Origin: Icerya purchasi
Taxonomy: Eukaryota > Arthropoda > Insecta > Hemiptera > Monophlebidae
Assembly (NCBI GenBank): GCA_039619475.1
Contig: CM077115.1
Coordinates: 139,636,172-139,700,171 of the forward strand
Reading direction: 5' to 3'
DNA length: 64,000 nt
Shown here: positions 41,226-52,094 of the stretch, in pieces
Position numbering within the stretch: the first letter of the stretch is position 1
Layout of the letters: every line of letters starts with the position of its first letter
The notes under the pieces: generated by a model
Databases searched by the model: none
What the model saw: the letters and a program-made list of their open reading frames with translations, nothing else
Told to the model about the DNA's origin: nothing
Position numbers and translations under genes: made by a program

Positions 41226-44200
41226 ATGCCGGCTGCGTTTAATCTGCTACAATGGAATTGTCGTAGTCTTAGAGCCAACAAAAATTCATTGGAGGGTTTG
41301 TTGGATCTTCATAATATCCAAGTTGCTCTCATCTCGGAAACGTGGCTTCGGTCAGGCGTGGATTTTAACATTAGAGGCTTCAAGGTAATCAGAAGCGATC
41401 GCGATGATGGCTATGCTGGTTCTGCGATCCTCGTTAGAAATGAGATTCCATTCCGTTCTCACGAGATTTCTCTCAACCTTCCTTCTACTCCTAATATTCC
41501 CAATATCGTTAATATCTCCATCAATCCTCCTTCTATGCGTCCTATTAACGTTGTTTCGATTTATGTTCCTTTTACTTACGATCTCCGTCACTTCCCCCTT
41601 TCTACATTTTTCTCATCTATCCCGCAACCGTTTATTATTGGCGGCGATTGGAATGCTCATTCCCCTCTGTGGGGCTGCACATCCTACAATAGCAATGGTT
41701 CCATCCTTGAGAATACTATCCTTACTGATAACTTAGTGCTCCTTAATGATCTTTCCCCAACCTATTTTAGGAATGCTTTTGTCTCCAGTTCTCTTGATCT
41801 AACTTTTTCTTCCCCTTCAATTGGTCTTAACTTTACCTGGAGAACCCTTTCGGGTTCTTTCGGCAGTGACCATGTTCCTATAATAATTACTACTGATGTT
41901 TTTCCTTCTCCAACTTATCCCAGGCATCTCCATTCTCCTCGATGGAATCTCAGCAAAACTAATTGGACTCTTTTCCGGTCTTCTGTTGATTCATCACTTC
42001 CTGATCCACAGATTAATTGTGATCCCATTTCTCTCTATAATTTCTTTTCCCATTCTATCAGGTCTGCTCTTTCTCTATCTTCTCCCCCTCGTCGTTCTCC
42101 TGCATCCACTCATCGTTGTGTGGCCTCATCTCTTTGGTGGAATGAGGAGTGTAACGCTGCATTTAACCATTGTCGTTCGACCTTCAGATCCTATCGCTCT
42201 AATCCTACAACCCAAAACTTTCTGGCTCATAAACAAGCCAACGCCAGGGCTAGGTTTATTCGTAAAGCCGTGAAAAAGGCCTCTTGGAAAAAATTCTGCT
42301 CTTCTTTTTCTAGAAATACCTCTCTCTCACATATTTGGAGGTTGGCTAGAGCTTTTCAATCTCCATCCTCTGAACGTCCTTCTCTTTCTAATGTATCTGA
42401 GGATAGCCTAATATCCTTCATTGATTCTGTCGCTCCTGCTTACGTTCCTTCCTTTGAGGAACTGTATTCCAACACCTCTCCGCAAATCTCTTCCCTTCCT
42501 CACTTCCTCACTTCGGCTTTCAATCTTAATGAATTATTATCTGTTTTATCTAAATCTTCCAGCCCTACTCCAGGCCTTGATGGTATACCTTATCTTGCTC
42601 TTAAAAATCTGTCTGAACTATCTCTTAACTTTCTTCTCAGTCTTTTCAATTCTTTCCTTTCCAGGGGTTCAATCCCCCCCTCTTGGAATCCTTTCATCAG
42701 TGTCCGTATTTCTAAGAAAAGTTCTTCCTTACGCCCCATCTCCTTGGCATCCTGCATCAGAAAATTGTTTGAGGGTATGCTAAACAAGCGTCTTGTCTGG
42801 TGGTTGGAACACCATAATGTGCTTCCTAACAATATGTTCGGCTTTCGGCCTGGTAACGGCCCTCCTGATTGTGTCAGTCTTTTTGTGTCTCATTTATATA
42901 AGTCCTTTATCCGAAAACATTATACTCTGGCTTCCTTCATCGATGTTTCCTGTGCTTTCGACAATGTTCATCTCCCAACTTTAAGAGATAAAATGACAGC
43001 AATTAACATTCCAGTGAATTTCACTTCCCTTGTTATTAAGCTCATGTCCAATTGTTCTATCCACCTCTCTCCTCCATTATTTGACACTTCTAGAAAGGTT
43101 TTCTGCGGTCTTCCTCAAGGTTCCTCCCTCGTTCCTACTCTTTTTAACATTTATACTGCTAGTATCGCTTCCCTCCCTTTAAATTCCCACTCTTTATTCT
43201 TTGCCGATGATATTTTGCTTTTTTCCTCTTCTCACGATATTGACGCAGCTAATGATGCTCTCAAATCGTCCCTCAATTTTCTTGCAAGTGCTCTTGCCTC
43301 AATTAACCTTTCGATTTCTCCTTCTAAGTCCTCCTGCGTTGTATTTACCCTTCGCCCTTATAACCCTGCTTCTGTTAATTTATCCTTAAATAGCACAGCT
43401 ATTGCTCGTGTTAATTGCTTTCGTTATCTCGGTATCTTTCTCGATAGTCGTCTGACTTTTTCCGTACATATTAAATATCTTTCCTCCTCCTCTACTAAAC
43501 GGTTGAACCTGCTGAAGGCCCTGTCTCCGACTAAATGGGGTGGTGACCCTTTCATTCTTATTCTTCTATATAAATCCATCGTCCGCTCCAAGCTTTGTTC
43601 GTTCATTTATGTCTGCGCTTCCAAATCCCGTCTCTCTAAACTTGATGTGATCCAAAATTCTTGCCTTAGACTCTGTCTCGGTGCTCTTAAATCCTCTCCT
43701 ATTCCAGCACTGCTTGCTGAATCGAATGTTCCTCCCCTGTCTATTCGCAGATCTTATTTGGGCTATCGCTTCCTTGCTAAACGTCTTTCTCTCTCATCTT
43801 CTTCTCTCATTTTTTCCTACCTTTCAATTTCTCGGAATTGGCGCTTTGTGCCTAGGAAAATTCCTATCCTGTCCCTTATTTCTCTCCGTCTTAGTTCATT
43901 TTGGCCGTATACAATTTCCTTTAATAGTCTACCTTATTTCTCCTTTAACTTCAGCGATCTCTTCCATCCTCCCAGAGTATTTATTTCGCCTACACTTGCA
44001 AAATCTCTCCCTCCAGCTGTAATCAAACAGGAATTCCACAGTATTGTCAATTCTCTCTTCCCTTCTCATGTTACGATTTTCATTGATGGTTCTAAGGGGC
44101 CTGATGGGGTTGGTGCTTCTTTTATTCTTCCAGACTATAACTTCTCTGAATCCTTCTGTCTTCCTTCTTTCTGTTCCATATTTACAGCCGAGCTAATGGC

Positions 44201-44498
44201 TATTTTACGTTCCATTATTTTTATCTCCTCCAATCGTCTTTCTTCCCAGTTTCTGATCATATCCGACTCCATGAGTGCTCTTCAAGCCATCTCTTCTCCT
44301 CTTCCTAATCATTCCTGTGATTTTACTATTCTCCGCATACGTTCTCTCATTCGGACTCTCTCTTCTCTCCATGAGATCTATATTGACTTGCTGTGGGTTC
44401 CTGGCCATTCTGGCATCTCTGGTAATGAGATGGCGGATTCTTTGGCTCGGGTTGCTGCTTCTTCTTTCTCCTTATTCAAAAAAAGTTCCATCCTCTAA
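41226..44498 (+). CDS. I-like ORF2: endonuclease, reverse transcriptase, RNase H
   Basis: 1090 codons from ATG at 41226. Residues 1-215: apurinic-type endonuclease (LLQWNCRSLRANK, LISETWL, IGGDWNAHSPLWG, GSDHVPI). Residues about 440-690: RT with PGLDGIPYLAL, LRPISLASCIRKL, FIDVSCAFDNV, GLPQGSSLVPTLFNIY and LFFADDILLF. Residues about 955-1080: RNase H with FIDGSKG, AELMAILRS, IISDSMSAL and GHSGISGNEMADSLA, all four acidic residues kept. The frame ends early at a run of seven A near 44477, where the truncated copy at 23610 has six A and stays in frame. The natural C-terminus (CCPLHSNDAVVCDTDHVFFE, a Cys/His region) follows in another frame to about 44990. Probably close to functional. Confidence 0.85.
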   Translation: MPAAFNLLQWNCRSLRANKNSLEGLLDLHNIQVALISETWLRSGVDFNIRGFKVIRSDRDDGYAGSAILVRNEIPFRSHEISLNLPSTPNIPNIVNISINPPSMRPINVVSIYVPFTYDLRHFPLSTFFSSIPQPFIIGGDWNAHSPLWGCTSYNSNGSILENTILTDNLVLLNDLSPTYFRNAFVSSSLDLTFSSPSIGLNFTWRTLSGSFGSDHVPIIITTDVFPSPTYPRHLHSPRWNLSKTNWTLFRSSVDSSLPDPQINCDPISLYNFFSHSIRSALSLSSPPRRSPASTHRCVASSLWWNEECNAAFNHCRSTFRSYRSNPTTQNFLAHKQANARARFIRKAVKKASWKKFCSSFSRNTSLSHIWRLARAFQSPSSERPSLSNVSEDSLISFIDSVAPAYVPSFEELYSNTSPQISSLPHFLTSAFNLNELLSVLSKSSSPTPGLDGIPYLALKNLSELSLNFLLSLFNSFLSRGSIPPSWNPFISVRISKKSSSLRPISLASCIRKLFEGMLNKRLVWWLEHHNVLPNNMFGFRPGNGPPDCVSLFVSHLYKSFIRKHYTLASFIDVSCAFDNVHLPTLRDKMTAINIPVNFTSLVIKLMSNCSIHLSPPLFDTSRKVFCGLPQGSSLVPTLFNIYTASIASLPLNSHSLFFADDILLFSSSHDIDAANDALKSSLNFLASALASINLSISPSKSSCVVFTLRPYNPASVNLSLNSTAIARVNCFRYLGIFLDSRLTFSVHIKYLSSSSTKRLNLLKALSPTKWGGDPFILILLYKSIVRSKLCSFIYVCASKSRLSKLDVIQNSCLRLCLGALKSSPIPALLAESNVPPLSIRRSYLGYRFLAKRLSLSSSSLIFSYLSISRNWRFVPRKIPILSLISLRLSSFWPYTISFNSLPYFSFNFSDLFHPPRVFISPTLAKSLPPAVIKQEFHSIVNSLFPSHVTIFIDGSKGPDGVGASFILPDYNFSESFCLPSFCSIFTAELMAILRSIIFISSNRLSSQFLIISDSMSALQAISSPLPNHSCDFTILRIRSLIRTLSSLHEIYIDLLWVPGHSGISGNEMADSLARVAASSFSLFKKSSIL

Positions 44499-45000
44499 TC
44501 TCTTGCCTTTGTGTAAATATTTCCTCAGATTTTGGTCAAATATGTACCCTTCCTCCTTTTCTAATTGTCGCACTTTTTATCTGTCCGTTCAGCCTAATCT
44601 TCCTTCAAATCCTTGGTTCCTTCTGTTTCCTTCACTTCCTCGCTCTGTTGTTGTCTTCATTGTGCGTTTGCGCTTAAACCATTCCTTGCTACCTTCCTCA
44701 CGCTTTCGCCTCTCGTTGTCCTCTTCCCCATGTTGTCCTCTCCATTCAAATGATGCGGTTGTTTGTGACACCGATCACGTATTCTTTGAGTACTCTGCTC
44801 TTTCGGTGGAGCGCTCGGCTCTATATTCCCACTTGCTTGGGCTGGGGCTTCCTGCTTCTTTTTGTGCTCGTTATATCCTGTCTTTTCCTTCTACACTTAT
44901 TACCTCCTCCATTGTTTCCTTCTTATTAGCGATAGCTGATCGTCTCACTGTATATCTTTCGTTTTCCCTTAATTGTTTCTGGGTGAAGGTCCTCGGTTGA
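44499..45000 (+). pseudogene. Out-of-frame C-terminus of I-like ORF2
   Basis: Same reading frame as a stretch that starts at VPSSNLLPLCKYF and contains CCPLHSNDAVVCDTDHVFFE followed by YSALSVERSALYSHLL, the Cys/His-rich tail found after RNase H in many I and Jockey-type ORF2 proteins. Separated from the main ORF by one extra A in a homopolymer. Confidence 0.65.
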
Positions 45001-45032
45001 CGAGCCCAATTAAAATAAAAAAAAAAAAATAG

Positions 45033-45420
45033 ATAAAAATTAGAATGAAATAAAATAAAAGCTTCTATGAGTAAGGAAAAATTAAATAATAAAACTTAAA
45101 AGAGCCTATAAAATATTATAGATGTGGCAGTGGATAGAGGTATACGTCGTATTATTTTTAAAAAAAAATTTTCTTTTCTTTTTTTTGTTTTTTTTTATTT
45201 TATCACATTTTAATCCTTTTTTACTATGTTTTATTTATATTCTTCTTCTTATTATTATTATTATTATTAGTATTATATTTTTATTATCACTATTGGCCTA
45301 TTTATTATTTTTATTTCCGATTGCTACTATGACTAAGCCAAACGAAAATAGAGCTCTGTACTGGTACTCAGTTATATGACGATCTTATTAATACGAAGAA
45401 AGTTAAACAGAGCTATCAAA
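45033..45420. other. AT-rich spacer with (TTA)n tract
   Basis: Simple sequence including TTATTATTATTATTATTAGT at 45250-45275. No gene. Confidence 0.4.
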
Positions 45421-46130
45421 ATTTGACTACCTGCCGAGAGCAACACATATATACAATAGGGAGGGAAAATGTTGTTAGCTATTAATTCATCGCAGAGAAT
45501 ATTTCTACGACCGTCGAACCGACAACAATTAAATATTAAGTGGTTTATATCCTCTCTGAAGTTGTTATGAGAGTGGTTTAAACAGATATAACAGGAAGCA
45601 TCAACTCCAAAAATGTTATGACTTCTGTAAGGACGAAGCCTTTCCGGTTATTACAGTGACATCCCCAAACTCTGCTTAAGGCATTAAAATCTCCCCCAAA
45701 TATTAGATGTGAATAATTGAGTGCTTCTAGTGACTGAAGCAAAATTGTCCCATTAGTCACATGGTTCGGTGGAGAATAATATGAAATGAATGTAATTGGG
45801 AATTTACCTATTTCTGCCAAAATGGCAACCGCGTTGGATCTGGTGTTGTTATTATAAGATATTAAATCGGTATTAAGTTGACTAAAATTGATGTTCTCTT
45901 TCACTAAGATTGCCACTCCTCCATAACTATCTTCTCTATCATCCCGAACACAGGTATACCTATTAATATTAAAGGCTTTGTTGGGGGATAGCCAAGTTTC
46001 CGATAACAAGACAATATCAATAGACCCGTTGCCGAGAAAAACCTCTAAATCTTCTTTATTAGAGATTGCACTTCTGCAGTTTAGTTGTAAAATTTTTATC
46101 ATGTTGTTAGCAATAGAGCCTGGCTAAAAA
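45421..46130 (-). pseudogene. Internally deleted I-like ORF2: endonuclease joined to C-terminal zinc region
   Basis: Minus strand. From ATG at 46102: IKILQLNCRSAISNKEDLE, IVLLSETWLSPNKAF, YGGVAILVKENINFS and IFGGDFNALSRVWG, a good endonuclease N-terminal part. Then, with a frame change near 45635, CYICLNHSHNNFREDINHLI and FNCCRFDGRR, the Cys/His tail that normally follows RNase H. RT and RNase H are missing, so this copy lost several kilobases internally while keeping both ends. Confidence 0.7.
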
Positions 46131-46277
46131 ATAGATGAACTCTTACATCTAATATAAATAATTAATTGATAATTTATGGGTTTTTTTGTTTTTTTTTTTT
46201 TTTTTTAATTTAAGAAGGGGTACTAAACCACTCGCTGCATGTAACTACCTCGGTTATCGCAGTGAGTGGACCCACGT

Positions 46278-49200
46278 TTAAAACATACTCCTTAGCTCGC
46301 TGGCCTGAACGAAAGTCATAAGATTGTTCAAAGCAGTAGGGGTATTTGAGAGGATGTCTTCAATCGATGTGATCTGGCCTCGCCGTAACCCATTTAGACG
46401 TGTGCATTTCAGCAAGATATGCGAAACTGACGAGTATTCATCGGTAGAACAAAGTGGGCAGGTACTTGGCTTTGGGGCTTGTTTGAGGATATAGTCGTGG
46501 GAAAAGGACGTATGTCCCGTTCTCAGGCGATTGATTGCCGAAAACACTTTGCGTTCTGTTCCGACTGGAGGCCACCATGGCTCCGTCGTAGGCTTCAGTT
46601 CCCTGAGGAAGGTCGACTGAGACATCCAGTCATGACTCCACTGTGCGAAGACCGTATCTGACAGGAAACCTCTCAGAGATAATGGACCAAAAGCAAATAA
46701 CGGCATTGGGCACATCATGAATGACCGAGCGACCAGGTCAACCCGTTCATTCCCCGGAACACCGACATGACTGGGGACCCATAAAAAAACAACTCGGCAT
46801 CCCCTTCGGCTCAGCTGGTATAAGATAGCCAGGACTTCTAGGACCATTGGTGATTCCGGGTGATCTGACTGCAAAGCACGTATGGACTGCAAGGAATCAG
46901 TCACCAGTAAGATTTCGAGCGGTTGGGATCTCAGTTCTAAGTATGCCTGAAGACAAAACAACACAGCATACATTTCGGCTTCCGCAATGGATACAACGTT
47001 GTTCAACCGCATGTCCTCTGCGATTCCGTCTATTTCGAAAGCGCATGCCGCTGGGGCAGCCTTGGACTCATTAGCTTTGGATCCATCAGTGTATGCTTTC
47101 GAGAACGTGGTATATTTATTAATAATATTTAGTGCCCCGTGCCCTCGCAGCGCCGGTGGGTGATTATTATCAGTGAGAGTTGTGATAGCTTCTACCTGAA
47201 AAGAAGCCCAGGGTGGGGGTAATTTGGAAAGTCCGTTCTGGGTGTTAAGTTGGGCTTTATGTTATTTTGCAACAAGATTGCATTGACTTCAGGTAGGTTA
47301 TCCTTGGGAAAATCAGGCTCCGTAGTTACGTCGCAATGATTCTCCGCAGCCCATGAAAGCATATCGCGATAAGTGAAGAACTTTCTGTTGTAAGACAACG
47401 GTGGTATACCAGCTAACGAACATAGGCTTTTAGCTGGAGATGTACGATGGGCGCCAAGTATCATGCGAATAGCGGCGTTATGGATTGGGTCCAGTGTTTT
47501 TAACAGGGAACCACTCGCTGACGAGTACACCTGACTCCCATAATGGATTTTGCTGAGGACCAGTGCTTTATAAATATTTAAGAGAAACTTTGGCTGAACA
47601 TTAAATTTGGGATTTAACAAGAACTTGATTACCCTTAAAGACTGAAGGGATTTAGTTTTTAAATCAGATATAAAGGGCTTCCACGTCAGGTTGGCGTCCA
47701 TCAAGATGCCTAGGAAAGTTGCTGTTGTTTTATAAGGAATTGGACTATTGTTCACTTGTAGTGATGGCGGATTCTGAACAGGACGACCTCTATGGAACAC
47801 AACTTATTGAGACTTCTGAGAGGAGAAATCCAGTCCATTCTTTCCTGACCATTGCTGCAATCTATTAATTGTATTTTGCAGGATAGACTGGGCCAAGGAA
47901 GGGATGTTAGACGCCACGGATATGTTTAGATCATCTATATATAGGCGAGCACTTACTGGAGGCCTGATGCAGTCAACAATATCGTTTATATAGAGGATAA
48001 ACAGGGTAGCACTTAAGGCGGAACCTTGAGGTACCCCGTTCTCTATTGGAACTTTTCTCGATATCGAGGAGCCAATTCGGATTTGAATCCATCTATCGCT
48101 CAGATAGTTGTGAATGTATCGCCCCAGCTTACCGCCCACCCCGACCGCTTTTAATTTCCGAAGCAAGTGTTGTCTCGATACGCGGTCGAATGCCTTCTCC
48201 ATATCGAAGAATACTGCATAAAGGTGGTGTCGACGATGAAAGGCAGATACAATTTGTCTTTGAAGGCTCAATAAATGATTAATGGTTGACTTTGATTTTC
48301 GGCCTCCAGCTTGAATTGGTGATAGGACAGCGTTTGTTTCAAGGAAATGCAGAAGTCGCCTGTTCACCATCTTTTCCATCGTTTTAGACAGGACAGACAG
48401 CAATGATATTGGTCGGTAACTTTCAACTTGGAAAGGATTTTTATTCACCTTTGGGATAGGAATGACGGTCGCAACTTTCCATGCACCCGGAATAGCCCCA
48501 GCTGACCATATCTGATTATATATATTCAGTAGGAATTCCTTAACATGGCCCGGGAGATATTTCAACATGTAGGGGTGTATCGAATCTTCACCGGGTGCAC
48601 TGTTCCTGGTGTGATACTTAAGTTGGAACTCTAGTTCAGCCATAGAAAAGGGGCAGTTATAAGGATCGTCAGCATTGGAATCGAAATTAATGGACTGTTG
48701 CTCATAAAGTGTTTTTTGCTGTTGGAAATTGCTGGAATACTTCAGTGCCGAGAATTCTGTGGAAAAATAATGTGCAAATGCTTCTGCAACATCTCTAGTC
48801 TCTGTTATGTGAACTCCATTGACTTTTAATGTTGGGTACGTACGGGTACTATTGCTGTTACTAATAGTTCTGATTTTTTCCCACATTACGTGAGCATTAA
48901 CTGTTTGAGGAATTGATGCTGCAAAAGAATTCCACGACTCCTGTTTTTTGCTGTGGATGAGGTCTCGGGCAGCTGCTCTACACTTCTTAAATGTGATTAG
49001 GTCCTCAACCTTTCCAGTTGACTTATATTTCCTGAGAGCCCGTTTTCGCTCTGTTATCACTTTTTTAATGTCATCGCACCACCACGCAACTGGTCTGCTC
49101 CGATTTCTTTGTGATACTTTTGGAATTGTTGCGTTGGCTGCCTCCGAAATCACATTTTTTACGACATTTATATTGATTTCTATTGACTCTGTTGGTTGAA

Positions 49201-49982
49201 GAAGAGTCGTCACTCTCTTCGAATATGCTTCCCAATCTGCTCTTTGAAAAATGAAACGCGGCATTAATCCATCAAGCTGGTTGGGTGTCACTGTACTTTT
49301 AAACTATTATTATAGGAAAGTGGTCGCTCGAGCATAAGTCATCCATCACCCGTAGGGAAAATTTAGGGGCCAGCATGCTTGAGCACAGGGCTAGATCTAT
49401 CGTTGAGAAAGTGTGATGCGTAAAATTAAAATGGGTGGGTAAAGTTGTAGTGAGTAACACCAGGTCGCTATTAATCACAATATCGGATAATACTCGTCCA
49501 TGCTGATTTGAGGACAACGAGCCCCATAATGGCGAGTGAGCATTAAAGTCTCCGAGGAGCATTGCATCACTTCCGAGCGCACTGATGAGGGAATCCATTT
49601 GGCTGCGGGTTACCTCGCTTCCAGGAGGTAGGTAGCAATTACAAATTTTTACTTCTGACGAGGAAAGAGAAGGGATGTTGACTCGTATAGTTACAGCTTG
49701 AAAAGTGGTTGTAATTGGTATCTGTTGCGCTGGTAGTGACGTGTGCACTAGCGTCGCCGCACCACCTTTCGCTCTCTCCCCGTTTGGATTATCATACCGG
49801 AAAATATTATAATTCTTAATGGACGTTCTGGCATCTGGCTTAAGTCTGGTTTCTTGCAGGCATACTATTAGTGGAGAAATCTCGGCTATTAGCTGTTCTA
49901 GTTCGGCCCTATTGCTTGCGAAACTTCGACAGTTCGACTGCATTATCACTCCTTTATTTTCCAAATCCATTTTTATTTTCAT
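46278..49982 (-). pseudogene. I-clade ORF2 (endonuclease, RT, RNase H), three breaks
   Basis: 49982-49299 encodes the endonuclease (MQSNCRSFASNRAELEQLI, CLQETRLKPDA, LLGDFNAHSPLWGS, CSSDHFPI). A shift near 49291-49299 leads to the RT frame 49291-47804 with SRPVAWWCDDIKK, SAPGEDSIHP, YRPISLLSVLSK, AVFFDMEKAFDRVSR, GVPQGSALSATLF and ARLYIDDLNIS. A TAA at 47801-47803 follows KSQ; the same frame continues (VVFHRGRPVQ) to 47192. A second shift near 47200 leads to the RNase H frame: AYTDGSKANES, EAEMYAVL, LVTDSLQSI and WVPSHVGVPGNERVD, ending with CPLCSTDEYSSVSHILLKC. The RT active site is Y-I-D-D rather than Y-A-D-D. Confidence 0.8.
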
Positions 49983-50049
49983 GAAAAAAATTTACTGTAA
50001 TATTAAAGCTCTTACGGTGGGGCCGCCGAGAGTGTCTTATTTAGCAACG

Positions 50050-51597
50050 TTATGGTGAGGAGTCTTTATTATCTGCACGAAGTTCATCGTTATTTATCTT
50101 GTCTGGTGCGTTTTGCATTTTTGAAATTTTATTTAGTTCTTTTATTATACGGGTGCATCTATTTTTAGCGTTTGGAGCATTTAAAAATGGTTTTACCGTT
50201 GATAACATGTGTATGAGACCATCTTTGTCCTCGGTGTAATCATTGGCATAATTTATAAAATCGGGGTCTGAACATACATTTTTCATAAATAACTTGAACT
50301 CCTCATAGTTCATATATAAAGGGGAGTTTTTGCTGTTAAAGAGGTGTTTAGCCCCAGCAATTATTTTTTCTACTTCTACCGATTTATTGGGCTTTTGAGT
50401 AGGGTTGGTGGCCGCTGTGGTCGATGTAGTCGACTGCGCCGAATCCATTTGTATCGGCATGGTCACAGTCTCCTGCATCTTTCCCTCCGAATCTTCATTT
50501 TCCATTCTCTTCCACTTGGTTTCTGGCTGGAAAGAAAAATTTGGCTGTAACTGATCTGCGACGGGGGGTGGCGGCGATATTGGATGGGGGCGTTTCTGGG
50601 CTGCGCTAGCTTGATCATGGGTACTTTCATCCACACTATGCCTCTGTTCGTCCTGTTGCATCGTTATGTGTTCTGGCTCGTTTACGGTATCTTCTTTAGT
50701 TTTGGTACGTTTACAATTTGTACAACCATGATCTTCGAGGTGGGTGAAAATGCGGTATTCGTGGTCATTGTGTTTAATTAGGAAAGATTCAGGGATGTGA
50801 AGGCAGTCGACGCTTTCAATGTAGACTTGTCGCCTCCAGCTAATTATGTGCCCGAATTCTGGATCGGAAGGATTAACCCGCAATATAGCTATCGGTGAGA
50901 GTTGTTTAACCCCCATGATAGACGACAAGTATTGTGCAATTATTTCGTTCGGTATGGTGGCTGAAACGTTAGACAGCACGAGTTTATTAGCCGGATTTCT
51001 CACCCTGCGTGCTTGGATTGTTTCTTCACCTATCGTTATTGTTCCGTTATTTTTGAAGAACGAGTCTGTTAGGTGGACGGATTTTAAGAAAATTATTATT
51101 CTATCCCCACTGATACGAGAGCCGGCTGTGATATTATGAGCACCACCGACTTTGTCTTTCAGCGCTACGAAATAGTCGCGAATTGATAGAGGAGAGATGT
51201 ACGGGAATATTATGCCCTGTTCGTCTTTACGGTGTTCAAATTTCGTTAACGGAATAATTTTTTTCGTTGTTTTAATTTTTTCCGCGAAGGTTTGTTTGGA
51301 TCGCGTATTTGAAAACTTAGCGGGCGCATTTATCGACAGTGGTAAAGCGGGGAAATCGTGATCAGATGTACGGCTCGGCAGTGCAGAGCTGTTCGTGTTA
51401 TGTGTAATGGTTGTGTTATCAGTGAAAGAGTGTTGGTGTGTGTCTGTGTGGGGTTGTGTGTGAGTGGATGCGCGATCACTCGCATGTTTCGGTATCGAAA
51501 GAAATGAAACGGTATCAACTGATTGCTGTGGTTGTAGATTCGTTTGGTTTATCGGCGACTGAGCCGGATTCCCGGTCGATGATGAAGCGGGTAGCAT
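50050..51597 (-). CDS. I-clade ORF1 (gag-like)
   Basis: Intact frame of about 515 codons. The start is set at the ATG at 51597, because a TAA lies just upstream of the earlier non-ATG positions. The N-terminus is Gln/Thr/His-rich; then DHDFPALPL (a motif common before gag domains in these elements), an RNA-binding-like region from about residue 110 to 280 (IIPLTKFEHRKDE, LVLSNVSATIP, AILRVNPSDPEFG) and one weak C-T-N-C zinc element. The C-terminal half is Pro/Gln/Thr-rich and ends in a charged tail. It presumably coats the element's RNA. Its neighbour ORF2 follows downstream on the same strand after 68 bases. Confidence 0.75.
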   Translation of the reverse strand: MLPASSSTGNPAQSPINQTNLQPQQSVDTVSFLSIPKHASDRASTHTQPHTDTHQHSFTDNTTITHNTNSSALPSRTSDHDFPALPLSINAPAKFSNTRSKQTFAEKIKTTKKIIPLTKFEHRKDEQGIIFPYISPLSIRDYFVALKDKVGGAHNITAGSRISGDRIIIFLKSVHLTDSFFKNNGTITIGEETIQARRVRNPANKLVLSNVSATIPNEIIAQYLSSIMGVKQLSPIAILRVNPSDPEFGHIISWRRQVYIESVDCLHIPESFLIKHNDHEYRIFTHLEDHGCTNCKRTKTKEDTVNEPEHITMQQDEQRHSVDESTHDQASAAQKRPHPISPPPPVADQLQPNFSFQPETKWKRMENEDSEGKMQETVTMPIQMDSAQSTTSTTAATNPTQKPNKSVEVEKIIAGAKHLFNSKNSPLYMNYEEFKLFMKNVCSDPDFINYANDYTEDKDGLIHMLSTVKPFLNAPNAKNRCTRIIKELNKISKMQNAPDKINNDELRADNKDSSP

Positions 51598-51660
51598 CGC
51601 TCCGTTCAATTATCACCGAACGGTATGCGACGTACAGATAATACGATATTACGAGAAATC

Positions 51661-52052
51661 TAATTAATTATTACACTGAACGCGTTAAATACAACTTGTT
51701 AGAAACGATACAAATGTAATCAAAAAAAAAAAAAAAAAAAAAAAAAATTTATGGTTTTAAATCGTAGAAAAAAAAGAAAAAATTTTAGTAGTATTGATCA
51801 TACTTGAGTAGAATTCGAGTAATATTAAAGTTTCAAAAATATACAATATCATAAATGTTAATCAAGGCTTTTTTTTCAGTACTATTTTATTATTTTTAAT
51901 ATTTTTATTTTTTGATGGTAAATCTACTGTCATTTTACTTTTAACAACGGGATGAGGTGACTCGACTATTGTAGCAGCAGGTGGAGAGCTGGAGGCATTT
52001 CCCTGCTGCGTATCAATATTTATTTTCTTCGTTGTATGTTTCCTTACCACCC

Positions 52053-52055
<3 letters not shown>
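51661..52055. other. Spacer with A26 run and short basic frame
   Basis: An A run occupies 51722-51747. A minus-strand frame at 51862-52050 (starts MVRKHTTKKINIDTQQ) begins with ATG and is basic, but has no recognised domain; it could be the 5' fragment of another retroelement ORF1. Confidence 0.4.

Positions 52056-52091
<36 letters not shown>
52056..52091. repeat. (AT)n microsatellite
   Basis: About 18 AT units. It abuts the left end of the solo LTR at 52092; similar AT tracts flank its right end at 53029-53062, so the LTR probably inserted into an AT microsatellite. Confidence 0.9.

Positions 52092-52094
<3 letters not shown>

Larger units (their letters stand above)
38120..45032 (+). mobile_element. 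I-like non-LTR retrotransposon, nearly full length
   Basis: Plus-strand element with ORF1 (zinc-knuckle gag), ORF2 (endonuclease, RT, RNase H and a C-terminal Cys/His region) and a 3' end GACGAGCCCAATTAAAAT plus A run at 45016-45029. ORF1 is split by a solo LTR. The left boundary is not clear: the open frame begins after a stop at 38117 without an ATG. RNase H after RT, and three CCHC knuckles in ORF1, place it in the I group. A truncated relative is at 23610-25054 and an inverted fragment at 60776-61340. Confidence 0.8.
46181..51660 (-). mobile_element. I-clade non-LTR retrotransposon, full length, two ORFs
   Basis: Minus-strand element with ORF1 (50050-51597), ORF2 (46278-49982) and a poly(A) tail seen as T-rich sequence at 46181-46206. 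ORF2 has endonuclease, RT and RNase H. It has three lesions in ORF2. Related fragments lie at 59490-60000. The left neighbour is a second, deleted minus-strand element. Confidence 0.8.

Noticed and set aside
41352..44408. Many open frames of 60-125 codons overlapping the I-like ORF2
   Set aside because: Shadows of the long ORF2 in other frames.
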